This document shows, piece after piece, positions 1 to 6,914 of a stretch of 17,462 bases of DNA. Under the pieces are notes generated by a model that saw only the letters and a list, made by a program, of their open reading frames with translations, was not told where the DNA came from and did not search any database. The stretch lies in NCBI GenBank assembly GCA_002382045.1, contig DFZJ01000118.1, positions 1-17,462 on the forward strand. The letters run 5' to 3'. The first letter of the stretch is position 1; the number at the start of each line of letters is the position of its first letter. This stretch comes from Syntrophaceae bacterium UBA4059. GTDB lineage: Bacteria > Desulfobacterota > Syntrophia > Syntrophales > Smithellaceae. A program made the translations under genes and the position numbers.

Positions 1-115
1 ATGGAAGCTTCTGTCCTATTTGAAATTTGCCGGAAAGGATCAGCTCTTCAAACCGAAGAACAAAAATATCTTTGAGGCTGTTTGTCCGGATGGGTTCCAT
101 TAAGGATTCGGTCAT
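1..115 (-). CDS. GntR-family transcriptional regulator, N-terminal fragment (runs off left edge)
   Basis: The reverse strand reads an open frame from an ATG at 115 to the window edge, 38 codons with no stop. The visible protein contains a stretch LKDIFVLRFEELILSGKF followed by QIGQKLP. This is the usual beginning of the GntR winged-helix domain (hydrophobic helix 1, then I/L-x-x-G-x-F/L-x-x-G-x-x-L-P; the following 'SER-LA' would lie outside the window). An AAGGAG Shine-Dalgarno sequence lies 5 nt before the ATG (121-126 on the reverse strand), which fixes the start. Such proteins are dimeric DNA-binding regulators of metabolic operons. The effector-binding domain, and therefore the subfamily (FadR, HutC and so on), cannot be seen. 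It is transcribed divergently from prmA and could bind the shared intergenic region, but nothing in the sequence proves that. Confidence 0.78.
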   Translation of the reverse strand, partial: MTESLMEPIRTNSLKDIFVLRFEELILSGKFQIGQKLP

Positions 116-188
116 CTCTTCTCCTTTTTGCTCGTATGGCTGGTGGTATTACCAAGTACACAGTAAGCTTCAGGAGAAATTTTGTCAA

Positions 189-214
189 GATGTAAACGGG
201 TGATGTAAACGGGT
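189..214. repeat. 13-bp perfect tandem direct repeat upstream of the prmA promoter
   Basis: GATGTAAACGGGT occurs twice back to back (189-201 and 202-214), followed by GACG as a partial third start. It ends 8 bp before the -35 hexamer of the predicted prmA promoter and lies in the divergent GntR/prmA intergenic region. It may be a regulator-binding pair or a simple duplication; the sequence alone does not decide. Confidence 0.8.
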
Positions 215-222
215 GACGCAGC

Positions 223-251
223 TTGATATATTAAGTGAAACAAGCTATATA
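223..251 (+). promoter_or_regulatory. Predicted sigma70-type promoter of the prmA-rsmE-RDD operon
   Basis: TTGATA (223-228) and TATATA (246-251) are separated by exactly 17 bp, close to the consensus -35 and -10 elements. Transcription would start near 258 and give a leader of about 30-37 nt before prmA. A 6-bp inverted repeat, AGCTTG (220-225) and CAAGCT (241-246), overlaps both hexamers and could hold a repressor. The promoter is predicted from sequence only. Confidence 0.6.
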
Positions 252-288
252 AATGCACAATTGTTTAAGACTCCAGGAATATTAAGGG

Positions 289-1242
289 ATGAACATGACT
301 CAAAAAGAACCGGAAAAATGGTTGAAAATTGAAATAACGGCGGCTGTGGATCTGATCGATGCACTGAGTAATTTTCTGGAGGAAACCGGCGCGCAGGGTG
401 TCTTTTCAGAATCGCTGCTGCCGCCCGGTGCGAGTGATTTGCCCCAGCAGGGAGATGTTGAAGTGATTCAAGCCTTTTTTCCCGCCGATGTCCGCAGCGA
501 GAAGCGGATTTATGCCGTGCGCAAATATTTGAAAAGTCTGGAGGAGATTTTCCCCGATGTTGATGCGCCCACACTTGCGACCGAGATCATTTCCGATCCG
601 GACTGGGGCGAGCAGTGGAAAAAGTATTTTAAACCGATTCGCGTCTGCAAAAATATCGTTGTTAAACCAACCTGGGAACGATATGCGCCTGACAGCCGCG
701 ATATCGTCGTGGAAATTGATCCGGGTATGGCTTTCGGCACCGGTCAGCATGCCTCTACGCGCATGTGTATGGAAGCCATTGAGGACATTATTTTGAAGGA
801 CCGTTCCGTCAGTGAATGGACCGTGCTCGATGTCGGCTGCGGCACTGGGATTCTGGGCATTACAGCGGCCAAGATGGGCGCGCAGGATGTGGTTTGCGTG
901 GACAATGATCCCAAAGCGACGGAAATTGCGGCCCAGAATGCTGTCATCAACGAAGTGGACGGCCGTTTACGAATATTCAATAATGACGCGGCGCAAATCA
1001 GCCAGCCGCGCAATCTGATCATCGCCAATCTGACGGCTAAATTGCTGTTGAAGCTGCATTCGCATCTGGTCAGGCTGCTCATGCCCGGCGGCTATCTGGT
1101 TATTTCCGGGATTATTGAATCCGATGTTCCCGCAATTGAAGAGCATTTCATGGTTGCGCCGCTTGTCAAACACAGTGTCCTGACCGAAAAAGAATGGGTC
1201 TGCTGCGTGCTGAAAAAAAATCCGGCGGTTATGAAGTCCTGA
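289..1242 (+). CDS. prmA: Ribosomal protein L11 methyltransferase PrmA
   Basis: The product (317 aa, close to the usual ~300) is a class I SAM-dependent methyltransferase that trimethylates ribosomal protein L11 in the cytosol. Diagnostic features are visible: the N-terminal substrate-recognition domain ending in DPDWGEQWKKYFKP, the PrmA signature DPGMAFGTGQHASTRMCM, SAM motif I (VLDVGCGTGILGI), an acidic residue after the next strand (VCVDNDP) and the catalytic-loop region IIANLTAKLL. It is the first gene of an operon with rsmE 38 bp downstream. Two starts are possible: ATG at 289, with AGGA at 275-278, or ATG at 295, which sits 6 nt after AAGGG (284-288) and may be the better one; the difference is two residues. 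Both targets in this operon are parts of the ribosome, a common pairing. Confidence 0.96.
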   Translation: MNMTQKEPEKWLKIEITAAVDLIDALSNFLEETGAQGVFSESLLPPGASDLPQQGDVEVIQAFFPADVRSEKRIYAVRKYLKSLEEIFPDVDAPTLATEIISDPDWGEQWKKYFKPIRVCKNIVVKPTWERYAPDSRDIVVEIDPGMAFGTGQHASTRMCMEAIEDIILKDRSVSEWTVLDVGCGTGILGITAAKMGAQDVVCVDNDPKATEIAAQNAVINEVDGRLRIFNNDAAQISQPRNLIIANLTAKLLLKLHSHLVRLLMPGGYLVISGIIESDVPAIEEHFMVAPLVKHSVLTEKEWVCCVLKKNPAVMKS

Positions 1243-1280
1243 TCGGCTTCCAACGATAAAAAACATTTCCAGGAAAGTGT

Positions 1281-2051
1281 TTGGCCTTGACGCTGCCCCG
1301 AATATACAGTTCCGAAACACTGCAAAATGCAACAGCCTGCCTGCTGGGGCCGGATAATCTCCGGTATTTGAAAACGGTTCTGCGTCTCCAGCCCGGCGAT
1401 GGGATCATTGTTTTCGACGGCTTTGGACACGAGTTTGAAGCGCGCATTGAATGTTTCAGCGCATCCGGCGTCCATGTTTCCCTGGGAACGCAAATTCCGC
1501 AGGCGGATAAAAAGATCAGCACGACCCTGGCTCAGGCGATTCCGAAAGCGGGGAAAATGGATTTGATCGTCAAAACCGCCGCTGAGTTGGGCACGGACGT
1601 CATTATTCCTTTTACCGCGGTGCGTTCAGTCAGCCGGATCGCAGGAGAAAAAGCTTCTGCAAAAGTAGATCGCTGGCAAAAAATTGTCCGGGAGGCTGCC
1701 CGTTGCTCGCGCAGTCCGCGATTGACCGTCATCGAGCCGGTTTTGTCTTTTGCCGACATGCTCTCCCGGGCGACACCCGATGCCCGGAAATTGATTTTCT
1801 GGGAAGAAGAGGATCAACAAAACATCAGGGACGTGTTAAATGATCCAGGGTTTGACGAGGTTGGACATTATTTTATTGTTGTGGGCCCCGAAGGCGGGTT
1901 GTCCCGTGATGAAGTTGCCCGGGCCCGGGAGTCAGGTTTTATTTCAGTCAGCTTAGGCAAACGGATTCTAAAAGTGGAAACAGCGGCAGCGGCAATTTTA
2001 TCCATTATTCAGTACGAAAAAGGCATATTCAGTCAGCGGGCAGGAGGGTGA
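1281..2051 (+). CDS. rsmE: 16S rRNA (uracil-1498-N3)-methyltransferase RsmE
   Basis: A 256-residue SPOUT-class (knotted) methyltransferase that modifies U1498 of 16S rRNA in the assembled 30S subunit. The family hallmarks are present: an N-terminal PUA-like beta domain (residues about 1-75, beginning LPRIYSSE), the central AELGTD stretch, and near the C-terminus GPEGGLSRDEV followed by LGKRILKVETAAAAIL. The last two form the SAM-binding trefoil knot (family form LG-RILR-ETA). The start is a TTG at 1281, six nt after AGGA (1271-1274); no ATG or GTG lies in frame nearby, so the TTG is well supported. It follows prmA and precedes the RDD gene by 6 bp, so the three are probably one transcript. 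Confidence 0.95.
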   Translation: MALTLPRIYSSETLQNATACLLGPDNLRYLKTVLRLQPGDGIIVFDGFGHEFEARIECFSASGVHVSLGTQIPQADKKISTTLAQAIPKAGKMDLIVKTAAELGTDVIIPFTAVRSVSRIAGEKASAKVDRWQKIVREAARCSRSPRLTVIEPVLSFADMLSRATPDARKLIFWEEEDQQNIRDVLNDPGFDEVGHYFIVVGPEGGLSRDEVARARESGFISVSLGKRILKVETAAAAILSIIQYEKGIFSQRAGG

Positions 2052-2057
2052 AGGAAA

Positions 2058-2702
2058 ATGGCGATTTACCGGTTTGCGGGTTTCTGGCGGCGCTTTGTCG
2101 CCTATATGATTGATGGATTTATCATCATGGTTGTTTTTGTTATCCTGGCGATTGTGGCCGGCGTTGCCTATTTTGCAGGCGCGATGTCCGGGGAAAACCA
2201 GGCCTGGATTGCTCAATTAACCAGCCCCGAGCGCCTTGGCGCCCTGGGAATTTTTATCTCAGTATTCTACATTTTGCTCTATATAATTTATTTTACATAT
2301 TTTCATGGTCTGAGTGGCCGGACCCCCGGTAAAAATTTACTGGGTCTGCAGGTCGTTTCTGCCGACGGCAGTCCGATTTCTTTTGGTATCGCTTTTTTAA
2401 GATCAGTGGGTTATCTGGTCTCCAGTTTATTATTTACAGTGCCTCTTGGTTTTATCTGGATCGCCTTTGACAAAAAAAAGCAGGGCTGGCATGACAAAAT
2501 AGCCGGCACGGTCGTGATTATTCGTGAGCAGCGGGAGAACGCTGCCGGAATTTCCATTCCCGACGCCACTGCGCAATCGGATACGATACCCAGTAACATG
2601 GCGCAGAGTCATATTTCCGGCAATATTTTACCAGCGCAAGCAGCAATGCCGGAAACTCCAATTGAGGATAAAACGGGAGTGGACGGCCAAAAAATACCTT
2701 GA
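2058..2702 (+). CDS. RDD-family integral membrane protein
   Basis: A 214-residue inner-membrane protein. Residues about 8-22 carry the R...R-x-A-x-x-x-D pattern (WRRFVAYMIDG) that names the RDD family. Three hydrophobic segments are visible at about 17-41, 65-90 and 110-140. The second ends near the family motif LSGRTPGKNLLGLQV, and the third is followed by KQGWHDKIAGTVVI, the typical conserved end of the domain. After this the protein has a hydrophilic tail of roughly 50 residues, longer than the minimal RDD domain and of unknown purpose. The start is the ATG after AGGAGGGTGAAGGAAA, which overlaps the end of rsmE. The biochemical role of most RDD proteins is unknown; some are implicated in ion or compatible-solute transport. 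No specific function is claimed here. Confidence 0.9.
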   Translation: MAIYRFAGFWRRFVAYMIDGFIIMVVFVILAIVAGVAYFAGAMSGENQAWIAQLTSPERLGALGIFISVFYILLYIIYFTYFHGLSGRTPGKNLLGLQVVSADGSPISFGIAFLRSVGYLVSSLLFTVPLGFIWIAFDKKKQGWHDKIAGTVVIIREQRENAAGISIPDATAQSDTIPSNMAQSHISGNILPAQAAMPETPIEDKTGVDGQKIP

Positions 2703-2725
2703 CAAAAGAAACCTTATTCTATAGA
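2699..2725 (+). promoter_or_regulatory. Predicted promoter of tRNA-Phe
   Basis: A consensus TTGACA (2699-2704) overlaps the TGA stop of the RDD gene, and TATAGA (2720-2725) follows after 15 bp, a short spacer. Transcription would start about 30 nt before the mature tRNA. Read-through from the upstream operon is also possible. Confidence 0.45.
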
Positions 2726-2760
2726 CGTTTCGTGCTTTTCGGCGATTGAATCAACAAGGC

Positions 2761-2836
2761 GGGCCGGTAGCTCAGTCGGTAGAGCATCGGACTGAAAATC
2801 CGAGTGTCGGCAGTTCAATTCTGCCCTGGCCCACCA
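2761..2836 (+). tRNA. tRNA-Phe (anticodon GAA)
   Basis: A 76-nt cloverleaf with encoded CCA. The acceptor stem GGGCCGG pairs with CTGGCCC (one G-U pair), followed by discriminator A and CCA. The D stem is GCTC/GAGC. The anticodon stem TCGGA/TCCGA closes a 7-nt loop CTGAAAA with anticodon GAA, the variable loop is GTGTC, and the T stem GGCAG/CTGCC has loop TTCAATT. It decodes UUC/UUU. It has its own probable promoter and is followed by a strong terminator, so it is a single-tRNA unit. Confidence 0.97.
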
Positions 2837-2844
2837 TTGAATAA

Positions 2845-2875
2845 GGGCTCCAGCAATGGAGCCCGTTTTTATTTT
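2845..2875 (+). terminator. Rho-independent terminator after tRNA-Phe
   Basis: The 8-bp perfect stem GGGCTCCA/TGGAGCCC (2845-2852 with 2857-2864) has a GCAA tetraloop and is followed by GTTTTTATTTT. It ends the tRNA transcript and any read-through from the prmA operon. Confidence 0.93.
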
Positions 2876-2953
2876 GTCCACATTTGTCCACGCCTGGGGG
2901 AAAATTTAATTCTAATCATTCTTCATTCTCTTAAAACATAAAATTTATTTTTT

Positions 2954-2990
2954 GAGCGCATCGGATATTGAATCCGAATGTCGACAGTCC
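2954..2990 (+). pseudogene. tRNA-Phe-like remnant (D-arm 3' half to T-arm)
   Basis: The stretch resembles the middle of the tRNA-Phe found about 150 bp upstream. GAGC is followed, after a 2-nt insertion, by ATCGGA, a 7-nt loop, TCCGA, a variable loop with TGTCG, and CAGT. Most positions outside the anticodon loop match the intact gene, and the anticodon stem TCGGA/TCCGA is preserved. The loop reads TATTGAA, so the invariant U33 is lost, and there is no acceptor stem or D-arm 5' half. It is therefore a non-functional fragment, perhaps left by a tandem duplication or by an element once inserted near the tRNA. Confidence 0.6.
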
Positions 2991-3137
2991 TGTTCCGCGA
3001 TTGACAGTGTTGCCTGTAAAAGAGTCCTTTTCTCTGAATATAATTACCTGAATCCTGCACGCCCATGGTCATTTTTCCCCATCCGTGAGCCATAAATTTC
3101 ATCAACTATCCGCCGCAGCCGTTCGCGACGGAATCCG

Positions 3138-3155
3138 TGCAAGAAATTTCTTGCA
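3138..3155. promoter_or_regulatory. 18-bp perfect palindrome
   Basis: TGCAAGAAATTTCTTGCA is a perfect palindrome without a spacer, the form expected of a dimeric regulator's operator. It lies in the otherwise degenerate region between tRNA-Phe and the kinase fragment, about 20 bp before the ATG of the short hydrophobic ORF. The binding protein is unknown. Confidence 0.5.
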
Positions 3156-3175
3156 TCAAATCAGTCAAAATAGTC

Positions 3176-3325
3176 ATGCCTTCCCTGATTAAAGTGTTTA
3201 CTGGTCAGCCTTTTCTTGCTATCCTTCCTATGCTTTTTACCATCTGGGTGCCTCCTGTTGTTTTGGGTTTATTTGCGTATTCCTTTATCCAACAGGTTTC
3301 CCGGATGGTTCATTCAATTTTTTGA
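3176..3325 (+). CDS. Short hydrophobic ORF (49 aa), doubtful
   Basis: From the ATG at 3176 the frame encodes 49 residues: a short basic start (SLIKVFTGQ) and one long hydrophobic stretch (about residues 10-38), consistent with one or two membrane spans, then a C-terminus with VSRMVHSIF. An upstream GTG at 3137 in the same frame would add 13 residues, but it overlaps the 18-bp palindrome. No Shine-Dalgarno sequence precedes either start. I do not recognise the protein. It could be the remains of the membrane anchor of the histidine kinase whose ATPase domain follows (different frame, about 30 bp on), or it could be chance. Treat it as weak. Confidence 0.25.
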   Translation: MPSLIKVFTGQPFLAILPMLFTIWVPPVVLGLFAYSFIQQVSRMVHSIF

Positions 3326-3354
3326 CTTTTTGACGCAAGATTCAGATTGTATAT

Positions 3355-3900
3355 TTGCTGAAAGGAGGCCATCATTATTTGCAAGGTCTGAAGTTCAGAG
3401 AAACCAATATGATTGAAATTCTCCGCGAGAGCCTGAATAAATTGTCTCATCCTGATCAGGTTACGATTCAACTGAAATCCTTTCTTAAGGATGAAACGGT
3501 CTGGATCGACCATGAACAAATGGCAACCGTTTTTTTTGATCTGTCACGAAATGCCGTTGAAGCCATGCCGGATGGAGGTTCGTTAACGATCATGGTTGAT
3601 GGGGATGAAAAGCAGGTGGCTATCAAGATCACCGATACGGGAGTGGGGATCGCCGAAGAAAACAAAGCGCTTCTTTTTACGCCATTTTTTACCACCAAAC
3701 CGGTTGGCGACGGAACCGGCCTGGGCCTTCCGCAGGCTTTTGCGTCCGTCAAAGCCCATCATGGCGATATTTCTATTGAATCCAATGCTGATCCGAAGAA
3801 AGGGCCAACCGGCACAACCGTTAAAATAACACTCCCCCGGCGGCAGATTTTGCGGAATAAAGAATCCAAGATGATCGTGCATGAGGAAGAAGAGGAATAG
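3355..3900 (+). pseudogene. Histidine kinase fragment: only the C-terminal HATPase domain remains
   Basis: The frame encodes 181 residues that form a nearly complete histidine-kinase ATP-binding domain: N box (DLSRNAVEAMPDGG), G1 box (DTGVGI), F box (LFTPFFTTK) and G2 box (GTGLGLPQAF), then the final beta strand GTTVKITLP and an acidic tail ending in EEEEE. The part before it (LQGLKFRETNMIEILRESL) matches what normally follows the second dimerisation helix, but the phospho-accepting histidine helix, sensor and membrane segments are missing, and a TGA lies in frame at 3331. The 5' part seems lost. AGGAGG (3363-3368) lies 10 nt before an in-frame TTG at 3379, and an ATG is at 3409, so a stand-alone ATPase domain could still be made. 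An anti-sigma-type kinase is less likely because the motifs are those of two-component kinases. Confidence 0.7.
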
Positions 3901-4020
3901 GTTCAGCGGTTAAGGGTTGTCGACGGGAAGATGGGATTCAAGAATTCATTTAACCATTTAACCGTGAACCGTGAACCGTGAACCGCTGAACCGTGAACCC
4001 GGAACCGTGAACCCGGAACC
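3901..4020. repeat. Heptamer tandem repeat with an upstream inverted partner
   Basis: From 3960 to 4020 the sequence is a row of 7-mers, AACCGTG or AACCCGG (eight full units, one of them expanded to AACCGCTG, plus AACC). The expanded unit (AACCGCTGAAC, 3981-3991) is the exact reverse complement of GTTCAGCGGTT at 3901-3911, so an 11-bp stem with a 69-nt loop can form. The block fills the space between two converging genes and stops 3 bp before the phosphatase stop codon. No ordinary terminator with a T-run is seen for the hydrogenase operon, so this structure may serve that end. Confidence 0.85.
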
Positions 4021-4023
4021 TTT

Positions 4024-5199
4024 TTATATCCTCTCCACTGTGACAATCTTATTGCGGGCATTGAGATCCGCGACTAATTCCCGAACATAGACCATTCTCA
4101 TGGGTTCACCGCGGATCAGATCGGCAACCTGGTTGGGGTTGATAGCTGTTCCCACAATCAGGTGAATATCATCGGCTGCCAGAAAATAGCGGGCAAGCCT
4201 CGTTGCGGCGTCGTTGTCTTTGGGCAGATCATGAATTGTTTTAGCGCTCCGCATAATTTCAAGGGCCTGACCAATGGTTAAGATGCCTTCTGTCACCAGG
4301 TTAATGCCCTTGATCGTGGCGGTAGGCGGCGAGCCTTTTTTCTTCGGTTCATTACCGGTGCGCTTCCAGGGGGGTATCCATTCCACATCCAGTTTCTCGT
4401 TAAGGATGCGTGCCGCCACCTGGGCCGTGCTGCCGCCGCAGATGATTTTATCTCCTTGTGCAGCCATCAGACGGGAAACCGCAAATTCGTCCATGTCTTT
4501 GTTGGCGGGTGGTCCGGTCAACACACAGACGGATATCGCCGGACGTACTTTCATGCTGATGACGGTCGCGTCGTCACCCGGTTTCTCGCTGTAAAGTTTC
4601 ATGCAGGTTTTAGACAGCGCTTCCGTCAACTTCACGGTATCCACGCCGGTCTGCACAAAACGCTGCACGGCAGTGGCCACATTTTTCCATCCCCAGCCCA
4701 TGCGGTAGATGCCACCCAGGCCGGCGTGCGTGTAACCGTCGCTGATTAAAACCATATAGTCATTTTCAAAAAGTTCGAAATGCGCTTCCTGGATGGTTCG
4801 GCCTTTCACCTGGCGTTCTTCCATGTAAGGCATGAACAGCGCGTTGTCCCGGATGAGAATCAATGGCGGCGAATCAAATAAAACCAGATTGGCGTCCCAG
4901 CCGTTGTTGACGATCAGCACCGCGAAGGTGGCGTAAGCCAGCTTGCGCACCGAACATTCCGGAAGCGTTTCGACCAGGGTCTGCATGACATCTTCCACCG
5001 TGCCGCCGGCTTCAAACATCCGGGCGGCGATTTCAGCGGTGAGCGAGGACAGGATGCTGGCCTTGACGCCGCTGCCTAAACCGTCGGACAGAACCGCCAC
5101 AAAGGAATCCGGTTTCGTGCGGATCATGACCGCGTCGCCGCAGAGTTCCTCGCCGGCTTTATTGAGGCTGATCCAGTTGCATTCGACCAGTTGTCTCAC
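4024..5199 (-). CDS. SpoIIE/PP2C-type serine phosphatase of the hydrogenase operon
   Basis: A 391-residue cytosolic protein without membrane segments. Residues about 1-218 form a SpoIIE-class PP2C phosphatase domain: GDAVMIR near residue 21, the metal-binding D39 in LSDGLGSGVKAS, D154 in LISDGYTHAG, and D209/D210 in PGDDATVISMKV. Such enzymes dephosphorylate serine/threonine, typically on anti-anti-sigma (STAS) proteins. Residues 221-391 form a second conserved-looking domain (VCVLTGPPANKD, ICGGSTAQVAAR, GINLVTEGILTIGQ) that I cannot name. The start is GTG at 5199, overlapping the TGA of the hydS gene as GTGA, so translation is coupled. Phosphatases of this type are known neighbours of PAS-containing group C [FeFe] hydrogenases, and a role as output of H2/redox sensing is inferred. 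No partner STAS or kinase gene is visible here. Confidence 0.88.
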   Translation of the reverse strand: MRQLVECNWISLNKAGEELCGDAVMIRTKPDSFVAVLSDGLGSGVKASILSSLTAEIAARMFEAGGTVEDVMQTLVETLPECSVRKLAYATFAVLIVNNGWDANLVLFDSPPLILIRDNALFMPYMEERQVKGRTIQEAHFELFENDYMVLISDGYTHAGLGGIYRMGWGWKNVATAVQRFVQTGVDTVKLTEALSKTCMKLYSEKPGDDATVISMKVRPAISVCVLTGPPANKDMDEFAVSRLMAAQGDKIICGGSTAQVAARILNEKLDVEWIPPWKRTGNEPKKKGSPPTATIKGINLVTEGILTIGQALEIMRSAKTIHDLPKDNDAATRLARYFLAADDIHLIVGTAINPNQVADLIRGEPMRMVYVRELVADLNARNKIVTVERI

Positions 5200-6914
5200 T
5201 TGGGTTCATCCTCTTCCAGCAGTTTGGCCAGATGCGATACGATCATTTTGCTTTCCGCCGTGGTTTCACCTAAAAGATGGGCGATTTCATGGGCAACGCG
5301 CATTTGCTTGCGTACGACTTCACGGGTTTGTTCCAAGGTCTGCGACCGCAGTTCGAGGAATTTCTTCTTCTGGTTTTCATGTTCGGTAATGTCGCGCATG
5401 ATGGAGACCAGGAGCGACTGGCCTTCCACCCGTACGATGTTCTGCTCCGCAACGATGGCGTCATTGATCCGCCGGATTTTGCCGATGACCGGTTTTCCCG
5501 TGTCCCGGACGGCTACAAAATCGTCATAGAGGGGAATCAGCCTTGAGATATGTTTGCCTTTCATCTCCGTAAGCGGGCAGCCGAAAAGGTGCTCCGCGGA
5601 AGGAGACATGTCCTGAATGCCCAGATGATTGTCCAGGATGACGATGGAGTTGGGGGAAACATCCATGACGACCTGGCGCAGGGATTCGGCGTGGCTGCGC
5701 ATGTAGGGAATGCACATGGTGACTTCCGCCATGCCCCGCAGCGTGGCAATGGCTTTTTCGCGACAGCTCCCATAGCCGCAGGCGCCGCAGTTGAGTTCGT
5801 CGTCCGGTGTGTATTTATTGACGCGTCTCAGCACCGATCGGATCTCTTCTTCACTGAATGACGGGACAGGTTCTTTCCGGTCCATGTATGCGCGGAAAAG
5901 ATCCGGCCAGTTCTCACGGCCAACTATGGCATAGATCGCACGGCGGCGATGGTATTCAATAATCTTCTGGCGCGCCGCGCAGATGCCGCCTTCCAAATCG
6001 GCCATAGCGGGGCCGTTAATGCAGCCTCCGGTGCACGCCATCAATTCTACCAGAGAGGCGTTTAACTGACCGGCGCGGATGTCGCCCAGGATATTCCGGC
6101 AGGTTTCCAGACCACTGGCGACCACCAGCGCGTTATTCAACATATCGGTGCTTAGCCCTGCCGTTCCGATCAGGCCTCCTTCAATCGGGAAAAGCCGTGC
6201 GTCCACCACCGATAAGGGTTCAGAGCTGCTGACGGTTTTTTCAAAGACGATACCCGTTTCCTGGAACCAGTTGGCCAGACCGCGAAAGGTCATGGCCGCC
6301 GAAACCGCGCCTGCTTCAGATGCATCGAGGATTTCCAGCTTTTTGGCAATGCATGGCCCGATGAAGACGATATACGCATCCGGTCCGTATTTTTGGACAA
6401 GCAGGCGACCGTGGGCAATCATCGGCGAGACGATGGGCGCCAGATGAGGAATTAAATCGGGATAATACTTTTCGATCAAATTGACGATCACCGGGCAGGA
6501 GGAGGTAATCACCGGCCATGAATCCGAATGCTGCTCCACATAATCACGATGAGCGAGGCCGACGATTTCGGCCCCGATGGCGGTTTCTTCGGCCGCGTGA
6601 AAGCCCAGTTGCTTGAGCGCCGCTTCCATTTCGGAAAAATGATGGAATCCGAAGTAGGCGGGAGCGGATGGTGCAACCGAGGCGATGACGTTCCGTCCGT
6701 CCTGGATGGCTTGCTTGATATCCGGGGTGGCGCTGTGAACGTCTTTGGCTTTTTGCGGACAGGTGCGGATGCAGGTTCCGCAAAGAATACAAAGCTCGGG
6801 CATCACCTGGGCCTGTCCATCGTGAACACGAATGGCTTTAACGTCGCAATGGCGGACGCAACGGTAACAGTCGCGGCAACGCGCCGGGTTGGTGATGATC
6901 ACCGGTTCGTTCAT
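5196..6914 (-). CDS. hydS: Group C (sensory) [FeFe] hydrogenase with PAS domain
   Basis: A 572-residue cytosolic iron-sulfur protein. Order: two [4Fe-4S] ferredoxin motifs (C13-C16-C19-C23 and C42-C45-C48-C52); the H-cluster domain with L1 TSSCP (C140), L2 GPCIAKK (C188) and L3 MACTGGCINGP (C294, C298); a further [4Fe-4S] motif C376-x2-C-x4-C-x16-C401; a PAS domain at about 412-513; and a C-terminal coiled region. All four H-cluster cysteines are kept, but S139 replaces the cysteine that relays protons in catalytic enzymes. This is typical of slow, sensory HydS-type proteins, as are the variant L2 and L3 motifs. The ATG at 6914 forms an ATGA overlap with the gene before it and has AAGGAAGG just upstream; an ATG at 6935 would add 7 residues. 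The role is probably to sense H2 or redox state and signal through PAS and the phosphatase. Confidence 0.93.
   Translation of the reverse strand: MNEPVIITNPARCRDCYRCVRHCDVKAIRVHDGQAQVMPELCILCGTCIRTCPQKAKDVHSATPDIKQAIQDGRNVIASVAPSAPAYFGFHHFSEMEAALKQLGFHAAEETAIGAEIVGLAHRDYVEQHSDSWPVITSSCPVIVNLIEKYYPDLIPHLAPIVSPMIAHGRLLVQKYGPDAYIVFIGPCIAKKLEILDASEAGAVSAAMTFRGLANWFQETGIVFEKTVSSSEPLSVVDARLFPIEGGLIGTAGLSTDMLNNALVVASGLETCRNILGDIRAGQLNASLVELMACTGGCINGPAMADLEGGICAARQKIIEYHRRRAIYAIVGRENWPDLFRAYMDRKEPVPSFSEEEIRSVLRRVNKYTPDDELNCGACGYGSCREKAIATLRGMAEVTMCIPYMRSHAESLRQVVMDVSPNSIVILDNHLGIQDMSPSAEHLFGCPLTEMKGKHISRLIPLYDDFVAVRDTGKPVIGKIRRINDAIVAEQNIVRVEGQSLLVSIMRDITEHENQKKKFLELRSQTLEQTREVVRKQMRVAHEIAHLLGETTAESKMIVSHLAKLLEEDEPK

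Noticed and set aside
2923..3105. 60-codon minus-strand frame over the tRNA-like remnant
   Set aside because: No family resemblance, no ribosome-binding site, and it covers the tRNA-derived fragment; the region is better read as decayed non-coding DNA.
3960..4020. Possible CRISPR array
   Set aside because: The units are 7-8 nt with no unique spacers; this is a simple tandem repeat.
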